Positions 16,429 to 25,610 are shown, counted from the first letter of the stretch. The stretch: DNA of 36,460 bases from Kordiimonas lipolytica (GCF_001550065.1 NZ_LRUB01000020.1:1-36460), one strand, 5' to 3'. Notes: a model not told the origin generated them from the sequence alone. Made by a program: numbers and translations.

Positions 16429-17397
16429 CTATCTACAGCTGCTGCTAAAATTCGCCCGACCTATGGACAGATTCCAATCATATCCGTCCCTACTTTCCCG
16501 AACCGTCGTCATATCGATGTTTGGGTAGAGGTCTAGCCCTGACGCAGTTTCTACCTCAAGCATAGAGGAGATGGCGGCTTGAACCTTGGGTTTTACGTCA
16601 GCCCAATTGACACCATTGTCATCATTGTTATGTGGCAGCTTGAAAGTAATCGCATGCCAAACGCCATTTTCCTGTCGCAGGAACGTTTTGAAGTAATCGC
16701 TTGGAACAGCAACGCGCTCTTTACCGTTGTTGCTCTTCATGTACATCGCGGCAGTGTCGTCGTCTCGACCAGGGAGGCCATCTCGATCAAAGATGGCACC
16801 GGAGGTGACTAGAATATCACCATATTTCTCGGCCCAGATGCGTGTTAGGTGCTCCAATGAAAGCCATATGCCACGGTTAAAACGGCAATGTTGTGGCGAC
16901 ATATTTGACATCATGTAGGTGTTGATCTGCTCAGTGAGGTCATCCTTCAGGTCAGCATCATTTGTCATGTGGCCCTGATCGTAGATTGGTTCTTTATAGT
17001 CGGAGGTTGAGGCTGCGTTGGTGCGGCTAAGTCGCGGATCTTTGCGAAAACAATTTACTCTGTCTTTGCCTGTAGCGCCGGCAATATCATTGGCCGTCAG
17101 GCGATATGAAACCCAAAGAGCTGTTCGAAGGTCACCGTCATGGCCAAGAATATATCCGTTCTGGAACAGCACCTTTTCGTTATTGGCTGAGATGGTGGTC
17201 ACCGGCACGCCGAATGGTGCGTGCCTGGTAGCAATCTGCGATTGGACAGTTGCGTCAGCCTCAATAGCTTTTAATTGGTTGTTTGCCGCTTGTTTTTCTG
17301 CAGCGGTACAGTTGCGAGAAGCTGCGCTCGCGGAAGTGCTCGTGAGTGTCAGGACAAGTAAAGCGCTGAAAGCAAGCCGAGAAACATAGTCCCCCAT
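16429..17397 (-). CDS. Exported DNA/RNA non-specific endonuclease (NucA/EndoG family)
   Basis: 322 residues with a signal peptide (about 1-26, ending SASA). The beta-beta-alpha-metal nuclease domain holds the general base His143 in YDQGHMTNDAD and the Mg-binding Asn in NMSPQHCRFNRGIW. Family members cleave single- and double-stranded DNA and RNA outside the cytoplasm. The common DRGH is here DQGH, an Arg-to-Gln change next to the catalytic His. The His and Asn are kept, so activity is likely but the substrate preference may differ. The start ATG 17397 has AGGGGA upstream. It could serve nutrient scavenging or degradation of incoming DNA in the periplasm. Confidence 0.85.
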   Translation of the reverse strand: MGDYVSRLAFSALLVLTLTSTSASAASRNCTAAEKQAANNQLKAIEADATVQSQIATRHAPFGVPVTTISANNEKVLFQNGYILGHDGDLRTALWVSYRLTANDIAGATGKDRVNCFRKDPRLSRTNAASTSDYKEPIYDQGHMTNDADLKDDLTEQINTYMMSNMSPQHCRFNRGIWLSLEHLTRIWAEKYGDILVTSGAIFDRDGLPGRDDDTAAMYMKSNNGKERVAVPSDYFKTFLRQENGVWHAITFKLPHNNDDNGVNWADVKPKVQAAISSMLEVETASGLDLYPNIDMTTVRESRDGYDWNLSIGRANFSSSCR

Positions 17398-17791
17398 CGG
17401 AAAGTCCCCTATAGCAGTTCAACCCCTAAAGTTGAACGCTATACGATTTCTAGTAGAATTACTAACGCAAATCTTTGGAAAGAATGCGAAAACGAAAAGT
17501 GGCAACCTTAAAAGGTCGCCGCTCCGCTGGTAGCTCATGATCGCTCACAGGCGATCCCGCCTTACTGACAAAACTCAGTCATCCCACCCATCTGTCAGCG
17601 TATAGAATTGATCCAATCGCTTGGCAGGCAAGCTCTGTCCTTGGGGTATGACTATGAATCTCATGTTTAAAAAATTAACCGCTCATTTAGTTAACTGAAT
17701 CATTAGTATCAGGTGTTGGAGAATGATGAATGGCCTTTAAGCTTACGAAAACTCATACGATACGGCTAAAGAAGGTGCGATGAGAATTGAG
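17398..17791. promoter_or_regulatory. Spacer between nuclease and IetS genes with several short inverted repeats
   Basis: About 394 bases, no gene seen. Three small dyads are present: ACCTT-AA-AAGGT with flanking GGC/GCC (17501-17520), GATCGC-6 nt-GCGATC (about 17538-17555), and ACTGA-6 nt-TCAGT (about 17564-17579). They could be operators for the nuclease or stem-loops ending the ietS transcript. None carries a T-run, so I do not call a terminator. Confidence 0.35.
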
Positions 17792-20068
17792 TCATTGGTC
17801 GGCCTCCACTTCCTCTTCGATGGTGGTTATTAGCTCTTCGACATTGTCTGCCATCAACTGACGAAATTCATTGTATGTATCTGCCCGAGGGTTGCTGCTT
17901 TCGAGTGTTAGTGCGAACGAAACCTCGTGCATTTCATCTCGAATCTCGTCAGGATCAAAAATAAATTTGTGCCGCCAATATATTCGTCCCCCAATCCTGA
18001 GAAATGGCTTCTCTGGATCAATATGGGGACCATTATTCTCGGTGAATGTTGCCTCGAAGCAGCGCGTGGGTTGCCATTTTGCATACTTTGCTCTTGCCAC
18101 TCGTTCCAAAACTTTGGATTCCATAGGTTCCAAAATGTTGGATTTGGTCCACTCACCTTCATGGTAACTCTGGATATTCGCCTCAAAGCGGGTAGCAATA
18201 TATTTGTCACCTCGTCTCTGAACCCTTGGGCGAAGGATAGATACGAGCTTGATTCGCCCAACAAGCCGTCCGTTTTTGATCATACTTGGTGGTATAGCGA
18301 TGGCATTCCAATAGTTCCTTTTCTGGGCTTTGATGGACTCCGTCCATGCAAGGATGACTGATGTATCAGTGCTAAGCCAGGGCGGGCCTTCCGAGTTGGG
18401 GGTGCCAAACCCCCTGTGGGGACAATACTGCTGGAGGTCGGATGCATTTATCATCAGGGCTCTCACCAAATCTGGCGTAGGGTCTACAACATTCTTGAAA
18501 CAATGTGCTGCCAGGCGTGAGATGAGGGGCGTTGCGTAGCTGGTACCTGTTTCATATTGCCCCCCTAATACTCGTTGTTTTGAATACCAACTAAGATCTG
18601 GCTTCGTCATATAGTCCGGGCCGTAGGCGGTTCGTGAAATTGGACAAGGATCACCAGGCTCGTTTAGTAGAGCGGGTAACCTTCCAGACACGACCAGCGC
18701 CGCTTCGCAATCTGCAGGTGGAGCAATGGTACCGAGAGTGTTTTCAGGTTTGTTGCCCGCAGAAATCACCAATAGTCGATTGTGTTTTCGGGCTATTTGC
18801 GCGAGCAGGTGGCCACCTTGGCTTACGTCGAAAGTTGATGCCGGATGATCAAGGTTTGCCGACAAGTTCCACACCATTGTATCTGGGTGCGCCTCCATAG
18901 CCTGATCAAGAGCTTGAGCAATTGACTCAATCGTGACGATTTCAGGGCTCGATCTTTTCGGTATCGCTTGAACTATTCCCAATCGGCAATGCAGCTCTGG
19001 AAGTGGCAGATGATTGTTCCATGCATGTCCATCAACAATGATAGAACATACTTTGTTTCCATGGGCCCGGTCGGCTGAATGATCTGGGACGATTTTTGGA
19101 CCTTCCCAGGTTACCGCGTCCCGGTATCTATTGGCGTGATACCCGCCGTCAATCACTGCAACCGTCGGATCATGTTCTGTAACATTGAGCTCAAGTGAGG
19201 GTTCTTCTCCTTCCCCCGGAGGCGCGGGGGCAAATTTTGAGAGAGGCTCCCACCTGACGACGCTACCACTAAGCATAAGTCGCTTTAGGTCGCCGACCTC
19301 TCTAAAGCCCATAAGCAATGTGAACTGACTATTTTTGCGGGCTGGCAACTTCGACAGCAGATCGATGCTGTTGTCGACATCCAATAGAACTTGTCGCGAT
19401 GAACCGATTGGCCCATCGACAACGCTAGATGGCTCTGTTTCAATAAGTTGTTGTGGCGTTGCTGGAGATAATAGTTGAGACGAGCCGGATTGAATGTATT
19501 TGGACACGTGCTCTAGTGTTTGAGCCGTTGCCTCCTGGGTACTGTAGGATGGAGTTTGAACTCGAAATAACTTCACGCCGTCTATTGATAGCAGGCTTTC
19601 TCCGTCTGCTCCAGCAGGGTCGCATTCCTCAACTAGCGCGTCCGGGAAATATCGAATGGCGTTGATATTTGCTATATCAAACTTGATTTTGTCATTCGAG
19701 GCTTCGCGTATTCTTTGAGTGATTTCAGTTAACCCAGCTTTGGTCACTTCGACGAGATAACCATCTCTCCATGGTGCTCGTATCGATATATCATTCGAGG
19801 AGAGAAATAGGTCATTGGGTGTCTTTGTGACGCTGTACGCATCATTTTGCATTTTCACCCATACTATCAACCTTCCGTCAAAGAGCGTGTATTCAGGAAA
19901 ATTACTTAGTAGGAGGGAGGTTTGCTCTAGTAACCTAGGTTGAAGGCGCCGAAATCTTGCTGCAAGCTCTTCGGTGAGGTTTTTGCCTCTCGCATCAATG
20001 CCATGCTCTTCATAATCAACAACCAGCTTGAGCGCGGAGTTGCGAAAAACGCCGTGAGTATCTGCCAT
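17792..20068 (-). CDS. ietS: Subtilisin-like serine protease of an IetAS pair
   Basis: 758 residues, with an S8 protease domain in the middle. The catalytic triad is visible: Asp307 (VAVIDGGYH), His336 (RAHGNKV) and Ser510 (GTSYATP), with the oxyanion Asn in ISAGN. The first 280 residues and the last 200 have no recognised domain. There is no signal peptide, so it acts in the cytoplasm. It starts 27 nt after the AAA+ ATPase gene. This ATPase-protease pair is IetAS, first described as a plasmid-stability toxin-antitoxin locus in Agrobacterium and later as an anti-phage system, where the protease is the toxic part. ATG 20068 is used as start. Family assignment rests on domain pairing and order. 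Confidence 0.85.
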   Translation of the reverse strand: MADTHGVFRNSALKLVVDYEEHGIDARGKNLTEELAARFRRLQPRLLEQTSLLLSNFPEYTLFDGRLIVWVKMQNDAYSVTKTPNDLFLSSNDISIRAPWRDGYLVEVTKAGLTEITQRIREASNDKIKFDIANINAIRYFPDALVEECDPAGADGESLLSIDGVKLFRVQTPSYSTQEATAQTLEHVSKYIQSGSSQLLSPATPQQLIETEPSSVVDGPIGSSRQVLLDVDNSIDLLSKLPARKNSQFTLLMGFREVGDLKRLMLSGSVVRWEPLSKFAPAPPGEGEEPSLELNVTEHDPTVAVIDGGYHANRYRDAVTWEGPKIVPDHSADRAHGNKVCSIIVDGHAWNNHLPLPELHCRLGIVQAIPKRSSPEIVTIESIAQALDQAMEAHPDTMVWNLSANLDHPASTFDVSQGGHLLAQIARKHNRLLVISAGNKPENTLGTIAPPADCEAALVVSGRLPALLNEPGDPCPISRTAYGPDYMTKPDLSWYSKQRVLGGQYETGTSYATPLISRLAAHCFKNVVDPTPDLVRALMINASDLQQYCPHRGFGTPNSEGPPWLSTDTSVILAWTESIKAQKRNYWNAIAIPPSMIKNGRLVGRIKLVSILRPRVQRRGDKYIATRFEANIQSYHEGEWTKSNILEPMESKVLERVARAKYAKWQPTRCFEATFTENNGPHIDPEKPFLRIGGRIYWRHKFIFDPDEIRDEMHEVSFALTLESSNPRADTYNEFRQLMADNVEELITTIEEEVEADQ

Positions 20069-20095
20069 ATATCACCCTGAGTTTAGGGTGTACCA

Positions 20096-21247
20096 TTATT
20101 TGGTGTTTTTGTAAGATTTCAACAACTTTGATACAGATTGCTTCGATACGCCGGCAAGTTTGGCAATCTGAAGCTGGGTCAGTTTGTGCTTGTCATACAA
20201 AATCCAATAATACTTGGCTGCGATGTCGCCAGACAGTGCTTGGAAGTTAGGCCTACAAATCTCACTTGGTGAGCTGTCGAGTATTGATCGAACAATTCCC
20301 ATTATTTGTATTTCTGACTGCGTAACTATCGCTCGTCGTCTCGCGGCAATGGAGATTTCCCGAATATCTGAGCCAGTAAGACCATCAGAGATTTTCGCAA
20401 TTGCTGCGACATGGTCGTGATCAATGTCTTGAAAAAGATAATGCTTCCAGAGTTCTTGGCGCATTTCTGAGTCTGGTGCAGCAATTTCATACTGATACGG
20501 GAATCGTCTCCAGATAGCTGGGTCCAGCATATGGGGGTGGTTAGTGGCGGCAATCACAACTGCTTCGTGATCAAGAAGGTCTAGGCCTTGCAAAAGAGCG
20601 TTTACCACTCGTTTGAGTTCCCCAAGCTCTTTATTGTCGTCCCTCTTTTTGGCTACAGCGTCAATTTCATCTAAGAACAGTACAGCTCCACCGGCTAAGG
20701 CATATTCGAATAATGAACGAATATTTTTCGCTGTGTCGCCGAGTAGAGATGAAATAATGGTGTCGAGGCGAATAGTTAGAAGGGGCCGACCAAGACGCAT
20801 AGCGATATGGCCCGCGATCAAGCTTTTCCCCGTTCCAGGCATGCCGTGGAGCAGAATTGCATTTCGTGCCCCCAAGCCTTCTTTGGCTAATTGGCTGGCA
20901 TAGCCGATTTCTTGCAAAACGATTTCTAGTTCCCCGGCAAGGCTGTCAGGCAATATCAAAGGGTCGGAAGGCCAATCTTCTTTTTGAAGTAAGGGAAATC
21001 GACTTTTAAGGTCGACTGGGAGCTTCTGAGGATCGCGTAGAGGGCGGAGTTCGATGGGTGACCTATTAAGCAAGTCATGGATCTGCACCGCAATTTTTGA
21101 CTTTTGCGTGCCTTCGTATAATTTAGCGATCTCTGAAGCGGCTTTGCGAAGCTTTACAGTGTCTCCTTCGAGAGCTGCAAGAAGGATTTCATCGGCGAGG
21201 CTAGGCGCTGTTACATTATTCTCTTCAGCGTACGCACTTCCGAACAT
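20096..21247 (-). CDS. ietA: AAA+ ATPase of an IetAS pair with C-terminal HTH
   Basis: 383 residues. AAA+ domain with Walker A GMPGTGKS (135-142), Walker B LFLDEID (190-196), sensor AATNHP and Arg fingers in RRFP, resembling FtsH/spastin-type modules. The last 40 residues form a helix-turn-helix (LTQLQIAKLAGVSKQSVSKLLKS), so it may also bind DNA, perhaps its own promoter. I chose ATG 21247 because AAAGGGGG lies 7 nt upstream; the longer frame starts at GTG 21265 within that site. It precedes the subtilase by 27 nt. In characterised IetAS pairs the ATPase restrains the protease. Confidence 0.87.
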   Translation of the reverse strand: MFGSAYAEENNVTAPSLADEILLAALEGDTVKLRKAASEIAKLYEGTQKSKIAVQIHDLLNRSPIELRPLRDPQKLPVDLKSRFPLLQKEDWPSDPLILPDSLAGELEIVLQEIGYASQLAKEGLGARNAILLHGMPGTGKSLIAGHIAMRLGRPLLTIRLDTIISSLLGDTAKNIRSLFEYALAGGAVLFLDEIDAVAKKRDDNKELGELKRVVNALLQGLDLLDHEAVVIAATNHPHMLDPAIWRRFPYQYEIAAPDSEMRQELWKHYLFQDIDHDHVAAIAKISDGLTGSDIREISIAARRRAIVTQSEIQIMGIVRSILDSSPSEICRPNFQALSGDIAAKYYWILYDKHKLTQLQIAKLAGVSKQSVSKLLKSYKNTK

Positions 21248-21310
21248 ATTATGCCCCCTTTTCACGGTATAGACGCTATTCCAGAGATTGAAAATGCCTC
21301 AGGAATCCAA

Positions 21311-21394
21311 AGCCCGGCTTGAGAAAATGTCCTCGTGCCGGGCTGTCATTAGAGTCAACCAAATTCGGCAATTTGTCAATAAAATTGCCGAATT
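21311..21394 (-). promoter_or_regulatory. Two strong inverted repeats upstream of ietA
   Basis: A perfect 13-bp dyad (arms 21362-21374 and 21382-21394, 7-nt loop, core AATTCGGCAATTT) lies about 120 bp upstream of the ietA start. Next to it is an 8-bp GC stem (AGCCCGGC 21311-21318, GCCGGGCT 21337-21344). GGTCAACC-like words flank the large dyad. The size and symmetry suit an operator for a DNA-binding protein, possibly IetA itself through its HTH. The smaller stem may be a leader hairpin. Confidence 0.5.
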
Positions 21395-21611
21395 GGTCAA
21401 CCGAAATTTGGGAAAAAGCCAGGATTCAGAAGATTGAGTCAACTAAGCCTATGGCGAGAGGGAAAGTGTCGGGAAAGTGGTCGGCCTGGATCGTGAAGAA
21501 GGTGGCAATTGGCATTGCTGCTTGGTCTTTGCTGGCGCCAAAATATTAGCAAGCGCCTTCCCTCAATTCCGAAACAGGGTCGCGGGCACTATTTGCTAAG
21601 ATTTCCAAAAG

Positions 21612-21639
21612 CCTACCCCATTCATCCGCAAACCTACCC
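21612..21639. promoter_or_regulatory. CTACCC motif pair, 21 bp apart (candidate LAL-regulator sites)
   Basis: CCTACCCC at 21612-21619 and CCTACCC at 21633-21639, same orientation, 21 bp apart (two helical turns). The same word recurs at 21908-21925 and 25544-25610, upstream of the two transcription units of the catabolic cluster. On the other strand it reads GGGTAGG, reminiscent of the short asymmetric direct repeats bound by MalT-type regulators. Confidence 0.45.
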
Positions 21640-21907
21640 ATTAGAGTGCTGGCAATGAACCGTTGCAATGTTGATTATATTTCCACTCCTCTCAACGTTT
21701 CATTAGTCATTCCAGCCCTGACTTTTGAAGCCAATTGGCTGGCCGGAGGAGTGTCGGTGTATAAGGTTGTGTCCCCCCAACCCTCCCATCGCCATTGCAA
21801 GACGGTGTACCTCTTTCCATGCCGTTTGTTCTTCCGGTCAGCCACCTTTTCTGCTTTTGGAGGGTCATTGGAGAGCGAGGTTTAGGTCTTGGCCTTTTAA
21901 AGCAGAA

Positions 21908-21925
21908 CCTACCCTTGCACTACCC
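21908..21925. promoter_or_regulatory. CTACCC motif pair, 11 bp apart, nearest to aroM
   Basis: CCTACCC at 21908-21914 and CTACCC at 21920-21925, same orientation. The CTACCC cores start 11 bp apart, one helical turn. They lie about 95 bp upstream of the aroM start codon, a suitable activator position. Probably part of the same operator set as 21612-21639 and 25544-25610. Confidence 0.45.
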
Positions 21926-22019
21926 TCCTCAAAAATTGTCTTTATCTAGCGCGGCGTCATACTTGTTCGTGTGCTGGCGTCCAAATCGACCAGTTTGATT
22001 GAATAAAAGGTGTAGGATT

Positions 22020-22679
22020 ATGATCACAATCTGGACGATTGGTCAGGGAACGCGGAAGGACCTTTTACTGGAGTGGCAGTCGCTGCTGCCGAAGCATGTA
22101 CAGGTGGAGGTCAGAGGCGCACTGGACGGCCTTGTGGGCACTGATATCGCAGCCCAAGCACCGGAAGTAGGGGACACTCCACTCTTCACTGTTTTGGCAA
22201 ATGGGAAGCATGTAATTGTAGGCCATCAGAAGATTACCAAAAGGCTTCATGCTTTGTTGAAAGAACCAACACAATCGAAACAAACGATTAACGTTCTGGC
22301 TTGTACCAGTGATTTTCCCGTTCTGTATAAAACGGGCTTGATAATGCCTTCGCGGGTTGTGCCTGGTCTTATTCGGTCTGTTACAGAGGGTAAGCGTGTA
22401 GGGGTGTTTGTTCCCTTGCTCGAACAAGTGCCTGTATGTGAGAATAGCTGGAGGATGGCCGGCTTGAATAAGCTAAACGTGTTACCACTCCGGCCAGACT
22501 CAGATTCTCAAGCTATTAGTACAGCTGTGGCCGAGATGGCAAAATTTGAGCCCGATATAATTGTTTGTGATTGCTTTTCATTCGGTAGTGACGTCAAGAA
22601 TTTAATAGCATCGGAACTGAATTGTTCCGTCGTGTTGCCCGTGACTCTTATGGCTAGGATAGTTGGTGAGCTAATATGA
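22020..22679 (+). CDS. AroM-family protein
   Basis: 219 residues of the AroM family. The name comes from an E. coli gene near aroL; the biochemical role is not established, but the fold is related to the Asp/Glu racemase superfamily and members sit in catabolic gene clusters. The N-terminal TIWTIGQGTRKDLLLEW is the family start (usually TIGQxPR.D), and two regularly placed cysteines (LACTSDFP near 106 and VCDCFSFG near 190) match the racemase-like active-site positions. ATG 22020 is chosen over TTG 21999 because AAGGTG precedes it by 7 nt. It is followed by the LAL regulator gene, probably as an operon. Confidence 0.78.
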   Translation: MITIWTIGQGTRKDLLLEWQSLLPKHVQVEVRGALDGLVGTDIAAQAPEVGDTPLFTVLANGKHVIVGHQKITKRLHALLKEPTQSKQTINVLACTSDFPVLYKTGLIMPSRVVPGLIRSVTEGKRVGVFVPLLEQVPVCENSWRMAGLNKLNVLPLRPDSDSQAISTAVAEMAKFEPDIIVCDCFSFGSDVKNLIASELNCSVVLPVTLMARIVGELI

Positions 22680-22777
22680 TATGCTGCGGGACCCAGGTCT
22701 AGTAACTGCCTTTCTCTCAGGAATTGGCTCCTTTGCCTGAGTGGAATGGGAGTACTTATGCCCTTTGGAAGGATGAG

Positions 22778-25504
22778 ATGACAGCTGAAAAGGCAAATTT
22801 TCTTACTGGACATGAAGCAAGCCATAAGCTCCATGCTGCAAAGCTGTCACCGCCAAATCATGCTATCAACTTGGTGTCGCGCCAATGGATGGATAGCTTC
22901 ATATTTGAAAATCAGTCCAAAAAGGCTGTCATTCTACGAGCCCCTGCGGGTTTTGGGAAAACATCTGTTGCAAGCCAATTTTATCATGCGTTGTCAGAGA
23001 ATGGCTTGAATTGTGTGTGGTTGTCGCTGGATGACAACGACAATGTGACGGAGACTTTGCTTTCCTACTTATTTAGGGCCCTTTCCCAAGAATGTGTTGG
23101 CCTTTCCGATGTTTCTAAAGCCAGTATTGCAGCCTTTTCAGGTGCCTCCGAAGCCGATCTGGTCTTCCTCTTACAGGAAGTGCTGGAGGATATCGATGGG
23201 CTTCTTTACCTGTTTCTCGATAACGCAGAAGTGTTGGAAAAGGATGCGATGGAAAAATGCATTCAGCCAATATTGCAAGTGCGGAATTCTGGAGTGCGCT
23301 TAGTTATTTGTAGTCGTTCCAAGCCTAGCCTGAAGGTTTCAAAGATTCGAGTGAAGGGGTTGCTACAGGAAGTTGGCCCGGATGAATTATCGTTCTCGAA
23401 AGACGAGATAAAGGCAGTCTTTTCTGGGGCCATATGTGATCAAGAAGCAACCCAAATCTTTCGCAGAACAGAGGGATGGCCTGTGGCGGTGCAAGTGCTT
23501 AAGCAATGGTATGTCCACAACGCAAGTACGTCTTCAATTCTAGAACAATTCAATGGAGCGCTTGAAGAGATAGCTGAATTCCTGGCGGAGCAAATTCTAC
23601 TTGGATTGGATGAAAATTTGCGTTCGCTACTAATGCGGACTTCCATTTTTGACGAGCTTACAGAAGACAAGGTCAATTTCGCAATGGGAGAGCTTGGCTA
23701 TTGGAGGCAGCTGCAGTCTATCCAGGGACTCGATGCATTTGTCACAAAAGATGCGAAGGGAAAAGTTGTACGTTTTCATCCCCTATTGAAGGACTATCTC
23801 CGGTTTGAATTTGAACGGAAAAATCCTGACGAGTGGACAGAGCTTCAGGAAAGTGCCGCAAGGTGGTGCTTTGCCCGAGAAAACATTGTCTCTGCGATCA
23901 AACATGCCCGCCAAAGTAAAAAGCAGCTTTTGGTTGGAGAACTAGTGGAAGACGCCGGCGGGCGTGAATTGTTGTTGCGTGTAGGGTGGGCAAGGCTGAA
24001 GGAGGTGGATCGACAACTGACTGACAGCATTTTAAGGTTGTTTCCAAGATTGCAGCTAATGCGCTCGATCATCTTGATGAAGGAGGGCAAGCTTACCAGT
24101 GCTCGTCAGCAATTTGAGAAAACTCGTCAATTAACCAATTCTTTTCAGCAGGACCGAGACGGAGGAAATATCGAGAAACTTCGCCTTGACGCGTCATATG
24201 TTGATATGTCGCTGATGGTAAACGAATGTAGAGTATGTTTGCCTGAAGAATTTGATCGAAACATTGCGACAATTTCGAGATTGGCTGATGAAGATCACAC
24301 TCTGCAAGGCAATATCAATACGCTGCTTTGCATCAACAATCACCAGAGAGGTCTTCTGGGGACCGCAGCGGAATATCTTCAACGTGCCCAGTTTCATTAT
24401 AGGAATGCAGGCTCAACTCACGGGGAGATTTTCTGCAATATTCACCAAGGAACTATGAAGTTTTTGCAAGGGAGCCCCGAATATTCCCGCAACAGCTATA
24501 AGGCAGCTCTATCTTTAGCGCGTAGGTCCTTCGGAACAGACAGATCCAAGTTGCAGCTCATTGATCCATTAGTTGCAGAAATTGACTATGAAACTAATAA
24601 CATCGCCGATGCAGCACATCGGACCAATAAGATTCTTCAATGCGTGAATAAAACAGAAGGCTGGCTGGACATAGTGTTGGCGGGATTTATGACTGCCAGT
24701 CTGGTGAGTTATCTACAGTCTGGGGCCGAAAGTGCTTTGGACATGGTTGATGCTTGCGTGTGCGAAGCCGATCGACAAGGCCGAGGTCAGTTGAGGAACA
24801 GTCTTGCTTCACTGCGGAGCAGTATTTTGGCACGGGCAGGGCTAATAACTTCTGCGCGCGATGTGTTGATTTCAGAGGCGATTACTTTTGAAGCAGTCGT
24901 CGCAAAATTTGGCCAAGCGTCTTGGCGAGAGGTTGAGGCCAACATGATTGCAATTCTTGATGTTGAGAGCAGAGATAGTTCGGGAATGGTTGGCTTCGTG
25001 GAAGCCAATGGAATGGTACTTAAGTTTTTTGAACAAGGTCTGATACGCCCTTTTATACGCGTTGGAATTCTTACATGTAAGGTTGGCTTCGATCAGGGGC
25101 ATATTGAGGAGAGCTACGAGCTGTTTGACCGAGTGACGGAAAAAATTGTGTCAACAGGATATGTGCGCCACCTGATCGATGAGTATTCAGTGCTCTCGGA
25201 ATTTATTGCTGCCAGAATCGCGGACGATAACTCAAAAGTCTCCCCAGATATATTGCGACAGGTTGAATACATCATTGAACTATGTTCAGAGCCTGCTCAT
25301 CCTGCAGTTTCTGAAATTTTAACGAAGCGAGAACGGGAGGTGCTGAGGTCGCTTTCTGAGGGCAATTCGGACAAACTTATTGCTCGTGAACTGGGTGTTT
25401 CCAACAATACCGTTAAGTTTCATGTTAAGAATCTTTATAGGAAGTTGGGAGCAAACAATCGAGAACATGCCTCCGAAATTGCCCGAGACTTGGACGTTTT
25501 GTAA
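22778..25504 (+). CDS. MalT/LAL-type large LuxR-family transcriptional regulator
   Basis: About 908 residues. An STAND NTPase at the N-terminus has Walker A APAGFGKTS (from residue 55) and Walker B-like LLYLFLDNAEVL. It is followed by a winged-helix segment, a long helical repeat (TPR-like) region of about 450 residues, and a C-terminal LuxR HTH (LTKREREVLRSLSEGNSD... VKFHVKNLYRKLGANN). This layout is that of MalT and AlkS, which bind an inducer and ATP, multimerise and activate promoters from direct repeats. The start is ATG 22778 with GGAAGGA 4 nt upstream; TTG 22724 would add 18 residues. Its probable targets are the CTACCC arrays before aroM and hyuA. Confidence 0.88.
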   Translation: MTAEKANFLTGHEASHKLHAAKLSPPNHAINLVSRQWMDSFIFENQSKKAVILRAPAGFGKTSVASQFYHALSENGLNCVWLSLDDNDNVTETLLSYLFRALSQECVGLSDVSKASIAAFSGASEADLVFLLQEVLEDIDGLLYLFLDNAEVLEKDAMEKCIQPILQVRNSGVRLVICSRSKPSLKVSKIRVKGLLQEVGPDELSFSKDEIKAVFSGAICDQEATQIFRRTEGWPVAVQVLKQWYVHNASTSSILEQFNGALEEIAEFLAEQILLGLDENLRSLLMRTSIFDELTEDKVNFAMGELGYWRQLQSIQGLDAFVTKDAKGKVVRFHPLLKDYLRFEFERKNPDEWTELQESAARWCFARENIVSAIKHARQSKKQLLVGELVEDAGGRELLLRVGWARLKEVDRQLTDSILRLFPRLQLMRSIILMKEGKLTSARQQFEKTRQLTNSFQQDRDGGNIEKLRLDASYVDMSLMVNECRVCLPEEFDRNIATISRLADEDHTLQGNINTLLCINNHQRGLLGTAAEYLQRAQFHYRNAGSTHGEIFCNIHQGTMKFLQGSPEYSRNSYKAALSLARRSFGTDRSKLQLIDPLVAEIDYETNNIADAAHRTNKILQCVNKTEGWLDIVLAGFMTASLVSYLQSGAESALDMVDACVCEADRQGRGQLRNSLASLRSSILARAGLITSARDVLISEAITFEAVVAKFGQASWREVEANMIAILDVESRDSSGMVGFVEANGMVLKFFEQGLIRPFIRVGILTCKVGFDQGHIEESYELFDRVTEKIVSTGYVRHLIDEYSVLSEFIAARIADDNSKVSPDILRQVEYIIELCSEPAHPAVSEILTKREREVLRSLSEGNSDKLIARELGVSNNTVKFHVKNLYRKLGANNREHASEIARDLDVL

Positions 25505-25543
25505 CAGTCGCCCATAGAAACTAGCGCCGTTTCTGTGCGAAAG

Positions 25544-25610
25544 CTTACCCCACCCATGGATCTATTTCCGTTCGGCGCTACCCCACCCTTAATACCTTAA
25601 AACCTACCCC
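25544..25610. promoter_or_regulatory. Triple CTACCCC operator-like array upstream of hyuA
   Basis: Three same-orientation copies: CTTACCCC (25544-25551), CTACCCC (25578-25584) and CCTACCCC (25603-25610). The first two are each followed by ACCC, giving near-identical 11-base units whose TACCCC cores are 33 bp apart (about three helical turns). They sit 95-160 bp upstream of hyuA, just after the LAL gene. The rest of the 199-base spacer holds no gene; AGAAAC/GTTTCT (about 25516-25534) could be a weak hairpin after the regulator gene. Confidence 0.55.

Larger units (their letters stand above)
21395..22019. other. Non-coding region between the defence island and the catabolic cluster
   Basis: About 625 bases. 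Short plus-strand frames (21319-21549, 21646-21885, 21725-21949) have poor start sites, an odd composition and no family likeness, so I reject them as genes. The region carries the CTACCC motifs listed separately and the promoter of aroM. It is the probable right border of the defence island. Confidence 0.5.

Noticed and set aside
21319..21949. Plus-strand frames between ietA and aroM
   Set aside because: They cross strong inverted repeats and the CTACCC motifs, lack RBS and overlap in several frames.
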